NCBI GenBank assembly: GCA_964533215.1
Contig: CAZHLJ010000001.1
Location: forward strand, 186,001-250,000
From: Bact-08 sp964533215
GTDB lineage: Bacteria; Bacteroidota; Bacteroidia; Bacteroidales; UBA932
Length of the DNA stretch: 64,000 nt
Direction of reading: 5' to 3'
Part shown: positions 7,670-16,735 of the stretch, in pieces
Position numbering within the stretch: the first letter of the stretch is position 1
Layout: every line of letters begins with the position of its first letter
Made by a program: the position numbers and the translations under genes
Notes under the pieces: model-generated
Databases searched by the model: none
What the model was told of the DNA's origin: nothing
The model's input: only the letters and a program-made list of their open reading frames with translations

Positions 7670-9493
7670 ATGGGATTTGTTTTTGGAATTATTAATTTTG
7701 AGGGTAAGCCGGTTCTGCCTGATGAGATAGATGCGTTAGGAAAGGCAGTAGGCTGGGGAAATTTTGTTCACCAGACTTCTGTTTATGAAAACATGGCATT
7801 TGGTTATTGCCATCACCATAAAAGAGATCCAAGGGCTGGTATCTACTATGACAGCAATCTGATAGTCCTGGCAGATATCAGAATCTATAATTCAGACAAG
7901 CTAAGAGAGTTCTTTGACTATCAGACAGCGGAAGAGGCTTTGGCAAAAAGCTACCTGAAGTGGGGTCTTGATTGCGGTAACAACATAAACGGAGATTTTG
8001 CCGCTATGATTTTTGACAGAAGGGACAATAATGTCCATCTATTACGCGATCACATTGGAGTACGCCCTTTAGTATACTGGTTCTCCGGAGAGAAACTAAT
8101 CTTTGCCTCTCATGAATTTGGGTTAGTTAAATCAGGGCTTATGCAGACATGCCTCTCGGAAGAAAAATTGATAGACCAATTCTTCCGTCATCTGGAAATG
8201 TATGAACAAACATACTTTCGACAGGTTAGAAAGGTGATGCCCGGAAGCTATATTACATTTCAGGCGGGAGGAAGCTACTTTAAAACCAAATATTGGAAGC
8301 CCGAGAAGATCGTAAAAGACCGGAGTTTGACTTTTGATGCAGCAGTAAGTCGTCTGAGAGATTTGATTATCAATGCTACTTGTAAACGAATGGAGCAGGG
8401 GATAATTGGATTACATGTAAGTGGAGGGTTGGATTCCTGTGGTGTAGCGTCAATTGTTTCGGATTATATAAAAGACAGGAGTCTGCTGAGAGGATACTCA
8501 TGGACTCCGGAAACCTTTGACGAAAATGTCGATGGAGTTAATGAAAAAGAATTTATCGAAGACTTTTCATCTGAAAAAGGGGTTTATGTTAAATATCTGA
8601 ATGTTGAAAAGTTCGAAACTGTTAAAAATGCCATTCTCCCGGAATTTGCCACTCAGCACATTGAACATCCTGTAATGCAGATGGCTTGTACGGATGGAGT
8701 GGAAACTCTTTTCAGTGGTTGGGGAGGGGACGAGTTTGTATCTCTCAGTACAAGGGGCACTGTTAACCATCTGTTTTTTAAATTCAAGTGGATTTCCCTT
8801 TTTAATTATGCAAGAGAAAAGGGCTTTAAATATACGATACATCAATTAAGGACAGATGTGCTACCTCTTCTGATACCTTTTGGCCTGATACCTGTTTACA
8901 AGACCCAAAGGACAGATTGGTCAAATCTTCGTTTGTTTGAATACTTCTTTGTTGTTAAGCATTGGCGCGAAATATTCTTGCATAAACGGAAAATTTCCTT
9001 CGGGTATGGAAACCGTACAAAATTCACACTGAATCTGCTTGCGCTTAATCATCTCCCAGAGAGAATGGATTCCTGGTCAATCAACTCAGAACGGTATGGT
9101 TTTGAGTATAAATATCCGTTGCTTGATAAGGATGTACTTGAGTTCTGGCTTACGATTCCTGTTGAATTCACGTATAAGGATTTTCATTCTCGTTTGCTTT
9201 TTAGGGAAGCCATGAGAGGCATTTTGCCGGAAAAAATACGTGCCAGAAACGATAAGGGAGAAGCGATGCGTATAGCATTTTCAATAAAAGAACATCAGGA
9301 GGGTAGAGAGTATCTGGAGAGGTTCTTTTATTCTTTATTGCCAAAAGATCATCTGCCGTTTGTCAAGACGAAGGCTTTCAGAAAAATTTTTGAGCAGCCA
9401 TTTTCAGATGATTATTTTGCCAATAACAGAAATATAGCCAAATACACTCTTTACCTCCGATATGTAGCCTTAGCAAACAAATACCTTTCGTAA
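7670..9493 (+). CDS. Lasso cyclase, asparagine-synthetase-like (C1)
   Basis: A 607-residue asparagine-synthase-B-like protein, predicted to adenylate the ring Glu and close the lasso macrolactam. The N-terminal region (about 1-200) has the glutaminase fold (RDHIGVRPLVYW at about 126-137) but starts MGFVFG: the catalytic Cys2 of true asparagine synthetases is absent, so it cannot use glutamine as an amine source, as expected for a lasso cyclase. The synthetase half carries the ATP-pyrophosphatase loop SGGLDS (251-256), the FSGWGGDEF motif, and a late YKYPLLDKDVLEFW. It sits directly after precursor A1. A second, disrupted copy lies at 12075-13885. Confidence 0.88.
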   Translation: MGFVFGIINFEGKPVLPDEIDALGKAVGWGNFVHQTSVYENMAFGYCHHHKRDPRAGIYYDSNLIVLADIRIYNSDKLREFFDYQTAEEALAKSYLKWGLDCGNNINGDFAAMIFDRRDNNVHLLRDHIGVRPLVYWFSGEKLIFASHEFGLVKSGLMQTCLSEEKLIDQFFRHLEMYEQTYFRQVRKVMPGSYITFQAGGSYFKTKYWKPEKIVKDRSLTFDAAVSRLRDLIINATCKRMEQGIIGLHVSGGLDSCGVASIVSDYIKDRSLLRGYSWTPETFDENVDGVNEKEFIEDFSSEKGVYVKYLNVEKFETVKNAILPEFATQHIEHPVMQMACTDGVETLFSGWGGDEFVSLSTRGTVNHLFFKFKWISLFNYAREKGFKYTIHQLRTDVLPLLIPFGLIPVYKTQRTDWSNLRLFEYFFVVKHWREIFLHKRKISFGYGNRTKFTLNLLALNHLPERMDSWSINSERYGFEYKYPLLDKDVLEFWLTIPVEFTYKDFHSRLLFREAMRGILPEKIRARNDKGEAMRIAFSIKEHQEGREYLERFFYSLLPKDHLPFVKTKAFRKIFEQPFSDDYFANNRNIAKYTLYLRYVALANKYLS

Positions 9494-9509
9494 TATTGTC
9501 AATTTATAT

Positions 9510-9517
9510 TAATTTTG
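9510..9517 (+). promoter_or_regulatory. -7 promoter element (TAATTTTG) before second precursor
   Basis: Perfect TAnnTTTG match in the 60-base gap after the C1 stop, with TTTC about 20 bases upstream as a possible -33. It suggests that the second precursor and the tailoring genes can be transcribed separately from C1. Confidence 0.45.
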
Positions 9518-9552
9518 TAAGATACTTTCACAAAATATATAACACAACCAAA

Positions 9553-9667
9553 ATGAACGATATTATAGAAAAAAGTGGATAAATCCCGAAATTATTGACT
9601 TGGATGTGGAAAGTACAAAAAAGATATTCACTCTAAAGAATTTAGTTCAACCGCCGGCCCAAGCTAA
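9553..9667 (+). pseudogene. Second lasso precursor (A2), disrupted by two -1 frame changes
   Basis: The ATG at 9553 meets a stop after nine codons, but other frames hold the same leader pattern: WINPEIIDLDVEST matches WQVPEIVDLDLDKT of A1. Two single missing bases, each in a six-A run (9569-9574 and 9617-9622), explain the loss. Adding one A to each gives a 38-residue peptide with the leader motif, a -2 Thr and the C-terminal stretch KDIHSKEFSSTAGPS, again ending in Ser. If the -2 rule holds, the core would start at Lys, which is unusual, so the exact core is uncertain. The second site reads A_AAA_AAG in frame, a -1 slippery heptamer, so programmed shifting cannot be ruled out. Its likely partner cyclase C2 is also broken. 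Confidence 0.72.
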
Positions 9668-9700
9668 CAGAATTCATTTTTAAGTTCTAAGTAAAACTAT

Positions 9701-10525
9701 ATGGAGCTAAGTTTTCCCGTTGATTCGGTTCTGCTTACTATAGATAAAAATGCAGATTATTCGATAGCACCAATATATTCAACGCCACGACTTCAGATAA
9801 ACGAGACTGAATTTGCAATAACTATTGATGGGGTTGCAAAATATAGGGTTAAAGATGGAAGCCAGGTTTGGGTGTCTCCTCATAATGATGCTGATCAATC
9901 TTCAATACAGCTCTTCCTCAACGGTTCTGTATTTGGTGCTGTTCTTCATCAGAGAGGAATAGTACCTTTTCATGGTTGTTCCTTTGAATATGAGGGGAAA
10001 GGGATTCTAATCTGTGGACGTTCTGGTGTTGGGAAATCTTCTGTTACTGCAGCCTTTTGCAAGACGGGAGCTAATTTCATTAACGATGACATAACGCCTG
10101 TCAGCATTGATGAATATGGTGGTACGATTATTCCTATACGAACTCAGATGAAATTGTGGGACGACAGCCTGAAAGTGCTTGAAATAGAAAACGAGGGCTT
10201 TAAAAAAATAAGACCCTCCTTGCAGAAGTTTTACGTTCCTTTTTCTAATGTTTGTGGGACAAAAATATCTCTAAGCAAGATAGTTGTCATAGGTACACAT
10301 GAAAAGGATGACTATGGTGTTTCTAGACCTACAGGGATGGTCAAGTACAACCTGTTGAGAAAAAATATTTATAGAGAGATGTATTTAAGGGGTATGCCTC
10401 AAACTGCCAGAAATTACTTCAAAAAGCTAATTAAGCTTACTGAAGCTATTGATGTTATTCTGATATTACGTCCAAGAGTATGCGATGTATGCTCTACAGT
10501 GGAATTCATCCGTAAGCAATTGTAA
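9701..10525 (+). CDS. HPr-kinase-like lasso tailoring kinase
   Basis: A 274-residue P-loop protein related to the C-terminal domain of HPr serine kinase. Visible motifs: LHQRGIVPFHG at about 82-92, Walker A GRSGVGKS at 106-113, and the acidic pair in FINDDITPV at about 127-134. It lacks the N-terminal half of bacterial HprK and does not sit with sugar-transport genes. Known relatives in lasso clusters (PadeK of paeninodin) phosphorylate the side chain of the C-terminal Ser of the precursor; A1 and the restored A2 both end in Ser, which fits. The gene stops 2 bases before the sulfotransferase start. A kinase role is well supported, the exact substrate is inferred. Confidence 0.8.
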   Translation: MELSFPVDSVLLTIDKNADYSIAPIYSTPRLQINETEFAITIDGVAKYRVKDGSQVWVSPHNDADQSSIQLFLNGSVFGAVLHQRGIVPFHGCSFEYEGKGILICGRSGVGKSSVTAAFCKTGANFINDDITPVSIDEYGGTIIPIRTQMKLWDDSLKVLEIENEGFKKIRPSLQKFYVPFSNVCGTKISLSKIVVIGTHEKDDYGVSRPTGMVKYNLLRKNIYREMYLRGMPQTARNYFKKLIKLTEAIDVILILRPRVCDVCSTVEFIRKQL

Positions 10526-10527
10526 TT

Positions 10528-11382
10528 ATGAAGAAGTTTGTTTGGCTCGTCTCCTATCCCAAGTCGGGCAACACTTGGTTCCGAATGTTTTTGTCAAATT
10601 ATCTTAGGAACTCTCAGCAACCTATATCTCTCGATAATATTGAGAATACATCAATATCAAGCAATGCAGTTGATTTCGAGGAGGAGATGGCACTAAATCC
10701 TTTTGAGCTGAGCGTTGAGGAGGTTGATAATTATCGCCCTGATTTTTACAGAAGTCTGGCTAAGAACGCTGTCGGGGTAAATATCTATAAAAAGACTCAT
10801 GACGCATATACCTTTAATACTGATGGTTATCCAATCTTTCCGGAAGATATAAGCTTTGGAGCTGTATATTTTGTCAGAAACCCTTTGGATGTTTGCGTAT
10901 CGTATTCGAATCACAGTGCGTCTGAAGTCTCAAAGACCCTGAAGTTCATTCTAAATAGAAATGCAATAGTGGCAGGCAATAAGGGAGGGCAGCTAGGACA
11001 AAGACTTCTGTCATGGGGAGAACACTATAAAAGTTGGTCTGAACAAACTGCCATACCTGTACATATTGTCAGATATGAGGATATGCATCAGAAACCTATG
11101 GAAACATTTGGTTCCATCGTTAAATTCCTTAAGTTGGAATACAATGAAGAGAGATTAAGCCGCTCCATAATTAACAGTGATTTTAAATTACTCAAACAAA
11201 TGGAGAAAGAGCAAGGCTTTAAGGAAAGATTGCAGAAGTGCGAGAACTTTTTCTGGAAAGGTACCATTGGAAATTATAAAGCCTACCTGACAGAGAGGCA
11301 AATAGAACAAATAGTAAGCAATAGCTTTGAGGTAATGCAGCTATTAGGTTACATAGATAGTAAAGGAGAATTAACAGTTTAA
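10528..11382 (+). CDS. PAPS-dependent sulfotransferase
   Basis: A 284-residue soluble sulfotransferase (Sulfotransfer_1 type) that moves sulfate from PAPS to a hydroxyl or amine. The 5'-phosphosulfate-binding loop YPKSGNTW lies at residues 10-17. The 3'-phosphate-binding segment VYFVRNPLDVCVSYSNH has the expected Arg and Ser. The C-terminal FFWKGTIGNYKAYLTERQ resembles the substrate/cofactor-closing GxxGxxKxxxT region. It lies 2 bases after the kinase and 9 bases before B1, inside the lasso operon, while the genes for PAPS synthesis are convergent just beyond it. Likely acceptors are Ser or Thr hydroxyls of the peptide; a different small molecule cannot be excluded. Confidence 0.88.
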   Translation: MKKFVWLVSYPKSGNTWFRMFLSNYLRNSQQPISLDNIENTSISSNAVDFEEEMALNPFELSVEEVDNYRPDFYRSLAKNAVGVNIYKKTHDAYTFNTDGYPIFPEDISFGAVYFVRNPLDVCVSYSNHSASEVSKTLKFILNRNAIVAGNKGGQLGQRLLSWGEHYKSWSEQTAIPVHIVRYEDMHQKPMETFGSIVKFLKLEYNEERLSRSIINSDFKLLKQMEKEQGFKERLQKCENFFWKGTIGNYKAYLTERQIEQIVSNSFEVMQLLGYIDSKGELTV

Positions 11383-11391
11383 GAGAGAACG

Positions 11392-11655
11392 ATGGAGAAA
11401 TATTTTAGAAATCAGCAAATTATTGATGGAGAGTTGGATGACAACCAAGTAATGATGCATCTGGGAAAAGGCAAATATTTTGGATTGAATCCTGTAGGAA
11501 AAAGAGTCTGGGAGTTGTTAGAACAACCAAAAAGTTTTGAAGAGATAATAGAAACACTTGTCGCTGAATTTAATGTCGAAAAACAGAGATGCATTAATGA
11601 GGTTGGGGAATTCCTTGAAAAAGCACTCAAATACGATATAATTGAAAAGCGTTAG
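11392..11655 (+). CDS. PqqD-like RiPP recognition element (B1)
   Basis: An 87-residue protein of the PqqD fold: three short N-terminal strands (MMHLGKGKYFGLNPVGKRVWELLE) and helices typified by FEEIIETLVAEFNVE. In split lasso systems B1 binds the leader through the YxxP motif and presents it to the B2 protease. Here it would bind the WxxPxI segment of A1. No PQQ genes are present. Its last codons overlap the start of B2, a usual B1-B2 arrangement. Confidence 0.87.
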   Translation: MEKYFRNQQIIDGELDDNQVMMHLGKGKYFGLNPVGKRVWELLEQPKSFEEIIETLVAEFNVEKQRCINEVGEFLEKALKYDIIEKR

Positions 11656-12067
11656 ATTAATTTTCAGGTTTTTTAAGCTATCATTCTCAGACAAAAGGCT
11701 GTTTGTGGAGGCAGTAATCATGCTATTCTATTCAAAGGTCATTGTGTCCACTTTCCCTTTCCGTATTTGGGTAAAACTAATCAAGTCGACAAACAGGAAT
11801 AACGAACCTATTGATTCAGATGTTGTTAAAGCTATTCGCAGCGCAATATTCAGAGCCGGTAAATTAACATTCTGGAAAAACGTATGTTTGGTTAATTCGC
11901 TTGCAGCACGTTTAATGCTGGAGAGAAGAGGGATTGGTTCTGTAATATATCTTGGGCTAAAATTTGAGAATGGGAAAAAAATGAACGCGCACGCTTGGCT
12001 TATGGTTGGAGATGCTTATGTAACTCCAAGAGGAGATCTCAGCTTTAAAGAGATATATAAGTTCTGA
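11642..12067 (+). CDS. Lasso leader peptidase, transglutaminase-like (B2)
   Basis: A 141-residue protein of the Transglut_core3 family. The cysteine protease dyad is visible as Cys82 in NVCLVNSLAARLML and His117 in NAHAWL, with an Asp (124 or 132) to complete the triad. The LMLERRGI...YLGL spacing is typical of lasso B2 proteins, which cut the leader after the residue that follows the -2 Thr. Translation probably starts at TTG 11642, overlapping the B1 stop by 14 bases, which implies coupling. The seven-A run near 11974 is intact, in contrast to the broken runs in A2 and C2. Confidence 0.87.
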   Translation: MKSVRLIFRFFKLSFSDKRLFVEAVIMLFYSKVIVSTFPFRIWVKLIKSTNRNNEPIDSDVVKAIRSAIFRAGKLTFWKNVCLVNSLAARLMLERRGIGSVIYLGLKFENGKKMNAHAWLMVGDAYVTPRGDLSFKEIYKF

Positions 12068-12074
12068 CCGGGAT

Positions 12075-13885
12075 ATGGGATTTATTTTTGGCATTGTGAA
12101 TCTGAAAAATGATTCAATAAAATATGAAGATGCGCACACTCTTTGTGATGCTGTCAAGTGGGAGGGTTTTGATGACAAAGTTGAAATAAGCCGGTAATAT
12201 GCCTTAGGTTACTGCTGGAATATAAATAGAGCCCCTAATGCAGGAATATACATAAGTGGCAGACTGGCAGTAATTTGCGATTCAAGACTATACAATAGTG
12301 ATAAACTGCGCGCGGAACTTGATTTTAGCTCGCCCGAAGAGGCCTTTGCCAAAGGCTACCTTAAATGGGGAGATAAATTTGCAGACAAGTTCAATGGAGA
12401 TTTTGCAGTTGTCATTATCGATATTTTACTGCATAAAGTGCTGTTGATCCGCGATCATATTGGAGTTCGTCCGCTATGCTATTCCATTAATGAAGATCTA
12501 CTTATATTTTCTTCCCACGAGTTTGGTATAGCAAAATCGAAATTGGCAGATAACGCAATATCAGAAGAGGCCTTAATCAGATCCTTCTATTTACGTAAGA
12601 TACAAAAATATAACCTAACGGCTTTTAAAAATATTTGTAGAGTTACTCCTGGATATGCTTTTTCTATATCTTCTGAAAAAGAGACACATCACAAGTACTG
12701 GTATCCCGAAAAGATAAAAAAGCCAAGTATCTTTCATTAGAGAATACTGTTTTAAAACTACGTCAGCATCTTATAAAAGCAACAAAAGAACGAATGGGTG
12801 AAGGAATTTTAGGTGCTCATGTAAGTGGTGGCATTGACTCCTCCGGAGTTGCCGCAATAGTTGCAGATAGCATTGATAATAAGAGTAGACTGAGAGGATA
12901 CTCATGGTCGCCGGGAAAAGAGATTGATGATGTACAGGGGCTAAATGAAAAGGCACTTATTGAGGATTTTGCAAATGAAAAAGAGATTCAGATAAGCTTT
13001 CTATCCTATGATGACAATAAATTAATAGAAGATTATATACTTACTGAATTTGAGCAAATGCCTATAGAAATACATACAATGAGACAGGCTTGCAAAGATG
13101 GAGTAACCTCTATTTTCAGCGGTTGGGGCGGAGATGAATTTGTCTCATTAAGTTTTAGAGGATCAATAAATTATATTATATTTCGATTCAGACTACTCTC
13201 TCTATTACGATGGATTAAGTGTTTTGGTATAAAATCAACACTTTCAAGAGTTATAGGAGAAATACTTCCACTCTTTGTTCCTTTTGGTATTTTATCTCCA
13301 TTCCATTCAGAAAGAAAAGGGTTTAAATTTTTCAAAAAGTCTTTTATTATAAAGCATTGGAGACTTTTCTTCTTTAACAGGAAAAGTAACCTTTATGGTT
13401 TTGGAGACAGGAATGGATTAATGCTTAAACTTCTTTACAGCTATCATCTGGCAAGCAGAATGGATTCATGGGCTATTTTTGGAGAGAAATATGGGATTGA
13501 GTACAAATTTCCACTTCTGGACAAACAACTGCTGGAGTTTTGGTTTACAGTTCCTCTAAAATATACCTGTGAGGGGAAGATCCATAGATACCTGTATCGG
13601 GAAGCCTTGAAAGGCATTCTAAATGAACCAATAAGGATGAGAATGGATAAAAATGAAGCATTTTTTCAGGAAAATAACAGACAACATAAATTAAAGATAA
13701 AAGATAAATTGGCAAATACTCCCGGGTTATTTTCCGAGTATAAGCAACTGAGCTTTTTAAATTCGATAGAATTCCAAAAACTGGCATTAAGTAAAGATGA
13801 AGATCAAAGAATACTCAATAGAGGACTACAAGACATACGCCTCATTCTTAGGTATGGGAAACTAGTGGAAAAATACTTAGAATAA
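12075..13885 (+). pseudogene. Second lasso cyclase (C2), disrupted by a stop and a frameshift
   Basis: A full-length homologue of C1 when read across two lesions. It opens MGFIFGIVNLKND (again no Cys2), then an in-frame TAA occurs at 12195-12197 (codon 41), aligned with the ENMAFGYC region of C1. The frame continues through RDHIGVRPLCYS to KYWYPEKIKK, where the six-A run at 12716-12721 lacks one base and the frame shifts by -1. The rest has the pyrophosphatase loop SGGIDS, FSGWGGDEF and YKFPLLDKQLLEFW. The shift site A_AAA_AAG is in frame and could in principle allow -1 slippage, but the upstream stop would still block the full protein. A 363-residue synthetase half could be made alone from ATG 12794. 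The 3' end overlaps the convergent cysNC by 9 bases. Confidence 0.8.
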
Positions 13886-15811
13886 CATTTTATTCGATAG
13901 CGTTTCAAGTATTCTCTCGACTGACTCTTCTACAGTCTCCTCGTCTGTCTTCAGATGAAGTGCTGGTTTTTCAGGTTCTTCATACGGAGCATCCACCCCT
14001 GTCAGACCAGAAAATTTTCCTTCGTCAAATTTTGCGTATAACCCTTTAGGATCGCGTTTTCTACATGTCTCTATATCTGCATCTACAAAAACCTCCAGGA
14101 AGTCCTTCCCAATTATTTCTGAGGCTTGCTCACGATCTTTCCTGTATGGAGAGACGAAAGCTGCTATCACTATCAAGCCGGAATTGTTCATCAGCCTTGC
14201 AACCTCTGCAGCCCTGCGGATATTCTCACATCGGTCTTCGGGAGAAAAACCTAGGTCAGAGTTCAGTCCATGACGCAAATTGTCTCCGTCAAGAATGTAG
14301 GTGTGGATACCACGTTCAAACAATTTTGATTCCAAAAGGCGGGCAATTGAAGATTTCCCTGATCCGCTAAGACCAGTCAGCCAGATTGTTGCAGATTTGT
14401 GACCAAAGAGGGCCTGCCGCTGCTCTGTTGTTACTCCTCCATTTTCCTTGAATATATATCGCTTTTCGGATTTTTCTCTTACATTCTCCACAATCTGATC
14501 CAGTATTATGCCCCCTCCGCTGGTTGCATTGCTGTTTCTATCTATCAGTATAAAAGAGCCCAAAGGTTTGTTTCTTCTGAAAGAATCGTAAATCAATGGA
14601 CGATGGAGAATCATCCGGACCCTTCCAATATCGTTCAAATTCAAACTGTCCGAATCCAATCGTGTGATTTCGTTGATATTGTATTTATACCGGATGGATT
14701 TTATTCTGACAGTTATGCTTTGGGTATTGCATTTAAGAATATATTCAGCTCCTGCCTGTAAAGGGACATCATCCATCCATACTATCATTGATTCAATCTC
14801 ATTTCCGATTGATGGTGTGTTGTTTGGCTTGGCTATTACCATTCCTCTGGATATGTCCACCTCATCTTCTGTTGTGATTACAACCGGCATAGGCGAAAAA
14901 GCCTCCTCAATTTTGCCTTCAAAGGTCTCAATGCTTTTTATCCTTGTTCTTTGATGGGAGGGCATAACAATAACCTCATCGCCTTTGCGGAGAATACCTG
15001 AAGCAATGCTGCCTGCGTAGCCGCGAAAAGAAGAGTCTGGCCGGATTACATATTGCACAGGTAGACGGAAATCAATTAAATTGCGGTCATTGGATAAATG
15101 AATATTCTCAAGATAATTCAACAGTGGCCCTGCCATGAACCATCTCATTTCATTACCGGGTGTGACAACATTTTCACCTGTAAGTGCAGAGATAGGGATA
15201 AAATGTACGGAATCCACGCTCAGTTTTTTGGAAAAGGCTAGATAGTCGTTTTGTATGGATTCAAAAACGCTCTGATCATACTCCACGAGATCCATTTTGT
15301 TTACAACAACAACAATATTTCTTATTCCCATTATTGTAGCAATCAGGCTATGCCTACGAGTCTGGGCCTTGACGCCGTTACGAGCGTCAATAAGTATGAG
15401 AGCCATCTCACAATGAGATGCGCCGGTTGCCATGTTGCGGGTATATTGCTCGTGTCCGGGAGCATCACAGATAATGAAACTTTTTTTCTCGGTGGAAAAG
15501 TACCGGTATGCCACATCTATGGTTATACCTTGCTCTCTCTCAGCTTTCAGACCATCGGTAAGAAGAGAAAGGTCGATTTCGTTTGCGGTAGTGTTGAATA
15601 CTTTGGAGTCTTGGTAAACTGCTTCAAGATGGTCTTTGTAAATCAGGTGTGAATCGTACAGCAACCGGCCTATCATGGTTGACTTTCCGTCATCCACACT
15701 TCCGGCCACCAAAAGCCTAAGCATCTCCTTTTGCTCGTGGCGTTTGAGGTAGGTAGATAAATCCTGATGAATAAGTTCTTGTTCCCGAATAATGTAGTTT
15801 ATTTCCTCCAT
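13877..15811 (-). CDS. cysNC: Sulfate adenylyltransferase large subunit fused to APS kinase (CysN-CysC)
   Basis: A 644-residue bifunctional enzyme. Residues about 28-450 are the CysN GTPase (AGSVDDGKST P-loop at 36-45, DAPGHEQYTRNM, NKMD), which drives APS formation with CysD. Residues about 465-640 are APS kinase (GLSGSGKSS P-loop, DGDNLRHGLNSDLGFS, FVSPYRKDRE), which phosphorylates APS to PAPS. No PAPS reductase or sulfite reductase is near, so the local product is PAPS, fitting supply to the sulfotransferase at 10528 rather than cysteine synthesis. It follows cysD by 3 bases and converges on the lasso gene train. Confidence 0.95.
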   Translation of the reverse strand: MEEINYIIREQELIHQDLSTYLKRHEQKEMLRLLVAGSVDDGKSTMIGRLLYDSHLIYKDHLEAVYQDSKVFNTTANEIDLSLLTDGLKAEREQGITIDVAYRYFSTEKKSFIICDAPGHEQYTRNMATGASHCEMALILIDARNGVKAQTRRHSLIATIMGIRNIVVVVNKMDLVEYDQSVFESIQNDYLAFSKKLSVDSVHFIPISALTGENVVTPGNEMRWFMAGPLLNYLENIHLSNDRNLIDFRLPVQYVIRPDSSFRGYAGSIASGILRKGDEVIVMPSHQRTRIKSIETFEGKIEEAFSPMPVVITTEDEVDISRGMVIAKPNNTPSIGNEIESMIVWMDDVPLQAGAEYILKCNTQSITVRIKSIRYKYNINEITRLDSDSLNLNDIGRVRMILHRPLIYDSFRRNKPLGSFILIDRNSNATSGGGIILDQIVENVREKSEKRYIFKENGGVTTEQRQALFGHKSATIWLTGLSGSGKSSIARLLESKLFERGIHTYILDGDNLRHGLNSDLGFSPEDRCENIRRAAEVARLMNNSGLIVIAAFVSPYRKDREQASEIIGKDFLEVFVDADIETCRKRDPKGLYAKFDEGKFSGLTGVDAPYEEPEKPALHLKTDEETVEESVERILETLSNKMLF

Positions 15812-15814
15812 CTC

Positions 15815-16720
15815 TTAAAAATAGCCTTCTCGTTTTTTTTCTTCCATGCTTGCCTTTCCATCAAAGTCAATAACCCTTCCCTGTCTCTCTGATGTAGTGA
15901 CCAGAAGCATCTCCCGGACAATTTCATCAATCGATGTTGCATTAGATTCGATAGCACCAGTTAAAGGATAGCAACCCAATGTTCTAAAACGTATCATCTT
16001 TAGTATCACTTCCTCATTTGCTTTTAACTTCATTCTGCTGTCATCAACTAAAATCAAAGTACCATCGCGCTCAACTACCGGCCTCTCTTTGGCAAAATAT
16101 AATGGTACTATTGGGATAGACTCAAGTTGGATGTACCTCCATATATCCAGTTCTGTCCAGTTTGACAAAGGGAAAACCCGGATAGATTCCCCTTTCTTAA
16201 TATTTGTATTGTATATATTCCATAATTCGGGACGTTGATTTTTTGGATCCCACTGATGGAAATGGTCCCTGAAACTGAAAATACGTTCTTTGGCCCTTGA
16301 CTTCTCTTCATCACGCCTTGCACCTCCAAAGGCAGCATCAAAATGGTATTTATCTAGTGCCATTTTAAGAGCATCTGTCTTCATAATGCGTGTGTGCATC
16401 TCTGAGCCGTGGTCAAAGGGGTTGATATTCTGGGCTAATCCTTCCGGATTAGTGAATACAATCAGATCAAAGCCAATTTCGCGACACATCCTTTCACGGA
16501 ATTCTATCATCTCCCGGAATTTCCATTTCGTATCAACATGCATCAATGGGAAAGGAATCTTATCCGGGTAAAAGGCTTTTTGTGCAAGCCTTAGCATTAC
16601 GGATGAGTCTTTTCCTATGGAGTACAACATTACAGGCCGCTCAAATTCAGCAGCGACTTCGCGGATAATATGGATAGCTTCTGCTTCGAGCTGCTTTAAA
16701 TGGTTTATTCGGAAATCCAT
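15815..16720 (-). CDS. cysD: Sulfate adenylyltransferase small subunit
   Basis: A 301-residue ATP sulfurylase catalytic subunit of the PP-loop family: MLYSIGKDSSVML carries the SxGKDS loop, and ARRDEEKSRAKERIFSFRD and RVFPLSNWTELDIWRY are family signatures. It makes APS from ATP and sulfate in complex with CysN. It is the middle gene of a three-gene operon, 15 bases after the permease gene and 3 bases before cysNC. Confidence 0.95.
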   Translation of the reverse strand: MDFRINHLKQLEAEAIHIIREVAAEFERPVMLYSIGKDSSVMLRLAQKAFYPDKIPFPLMHVDTKWKFREMIEFRERMCREIGFDLIVFTNPEGLAQNINPFDHGSEMHTRIMKTDALKMALDKYHFDAAFGGARRDEEKSRAKERIFSFRDHFHQWDPKNQRPELWNIYNTNIKKGESIRVFPLSNWTELDIWRYIQLESIPIVPLYFAKERPVVERDGTLILVDDSRMKLKANEEVILKMIRFRTLGCYPLTGAIESNATSIDEIVREMLLVTTSERQGRVIDFDGKASMEEKKREGYF

Positions 16721-16735
16721 TCTAATTATATGCTT

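Noticed and set aside
7670..9493. Housekeeping asparagine synthetase
   Set aside because: Cys2 of the glutaminase is missing and the gene lies between a lasso precursor and B1/B2 genes.
9701..10525. HPr kinase/phosphorylase of carbon control
   Set aside because: Lacks the N-terminal domain and PTS context; size and place match lasso tailoring kinases.
11392..11655. PQQ biosynthesis protein PqqD
   Set aside because: No other PQQ genes; it is paired with a B2 peptidase and a precursor carrying the recognition motif.
15251..15652. 133-codon open frame antisense to cysNC
   Set aside because: Shadow of a strongly conserved enzyme on the other strand, with no recognisable features.
13877..16720. 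Assimilatory sulfate reduction
   Set aside because: No PAPS reductase or sulfite reductase follows in this locus; the endpoint is PAPS.
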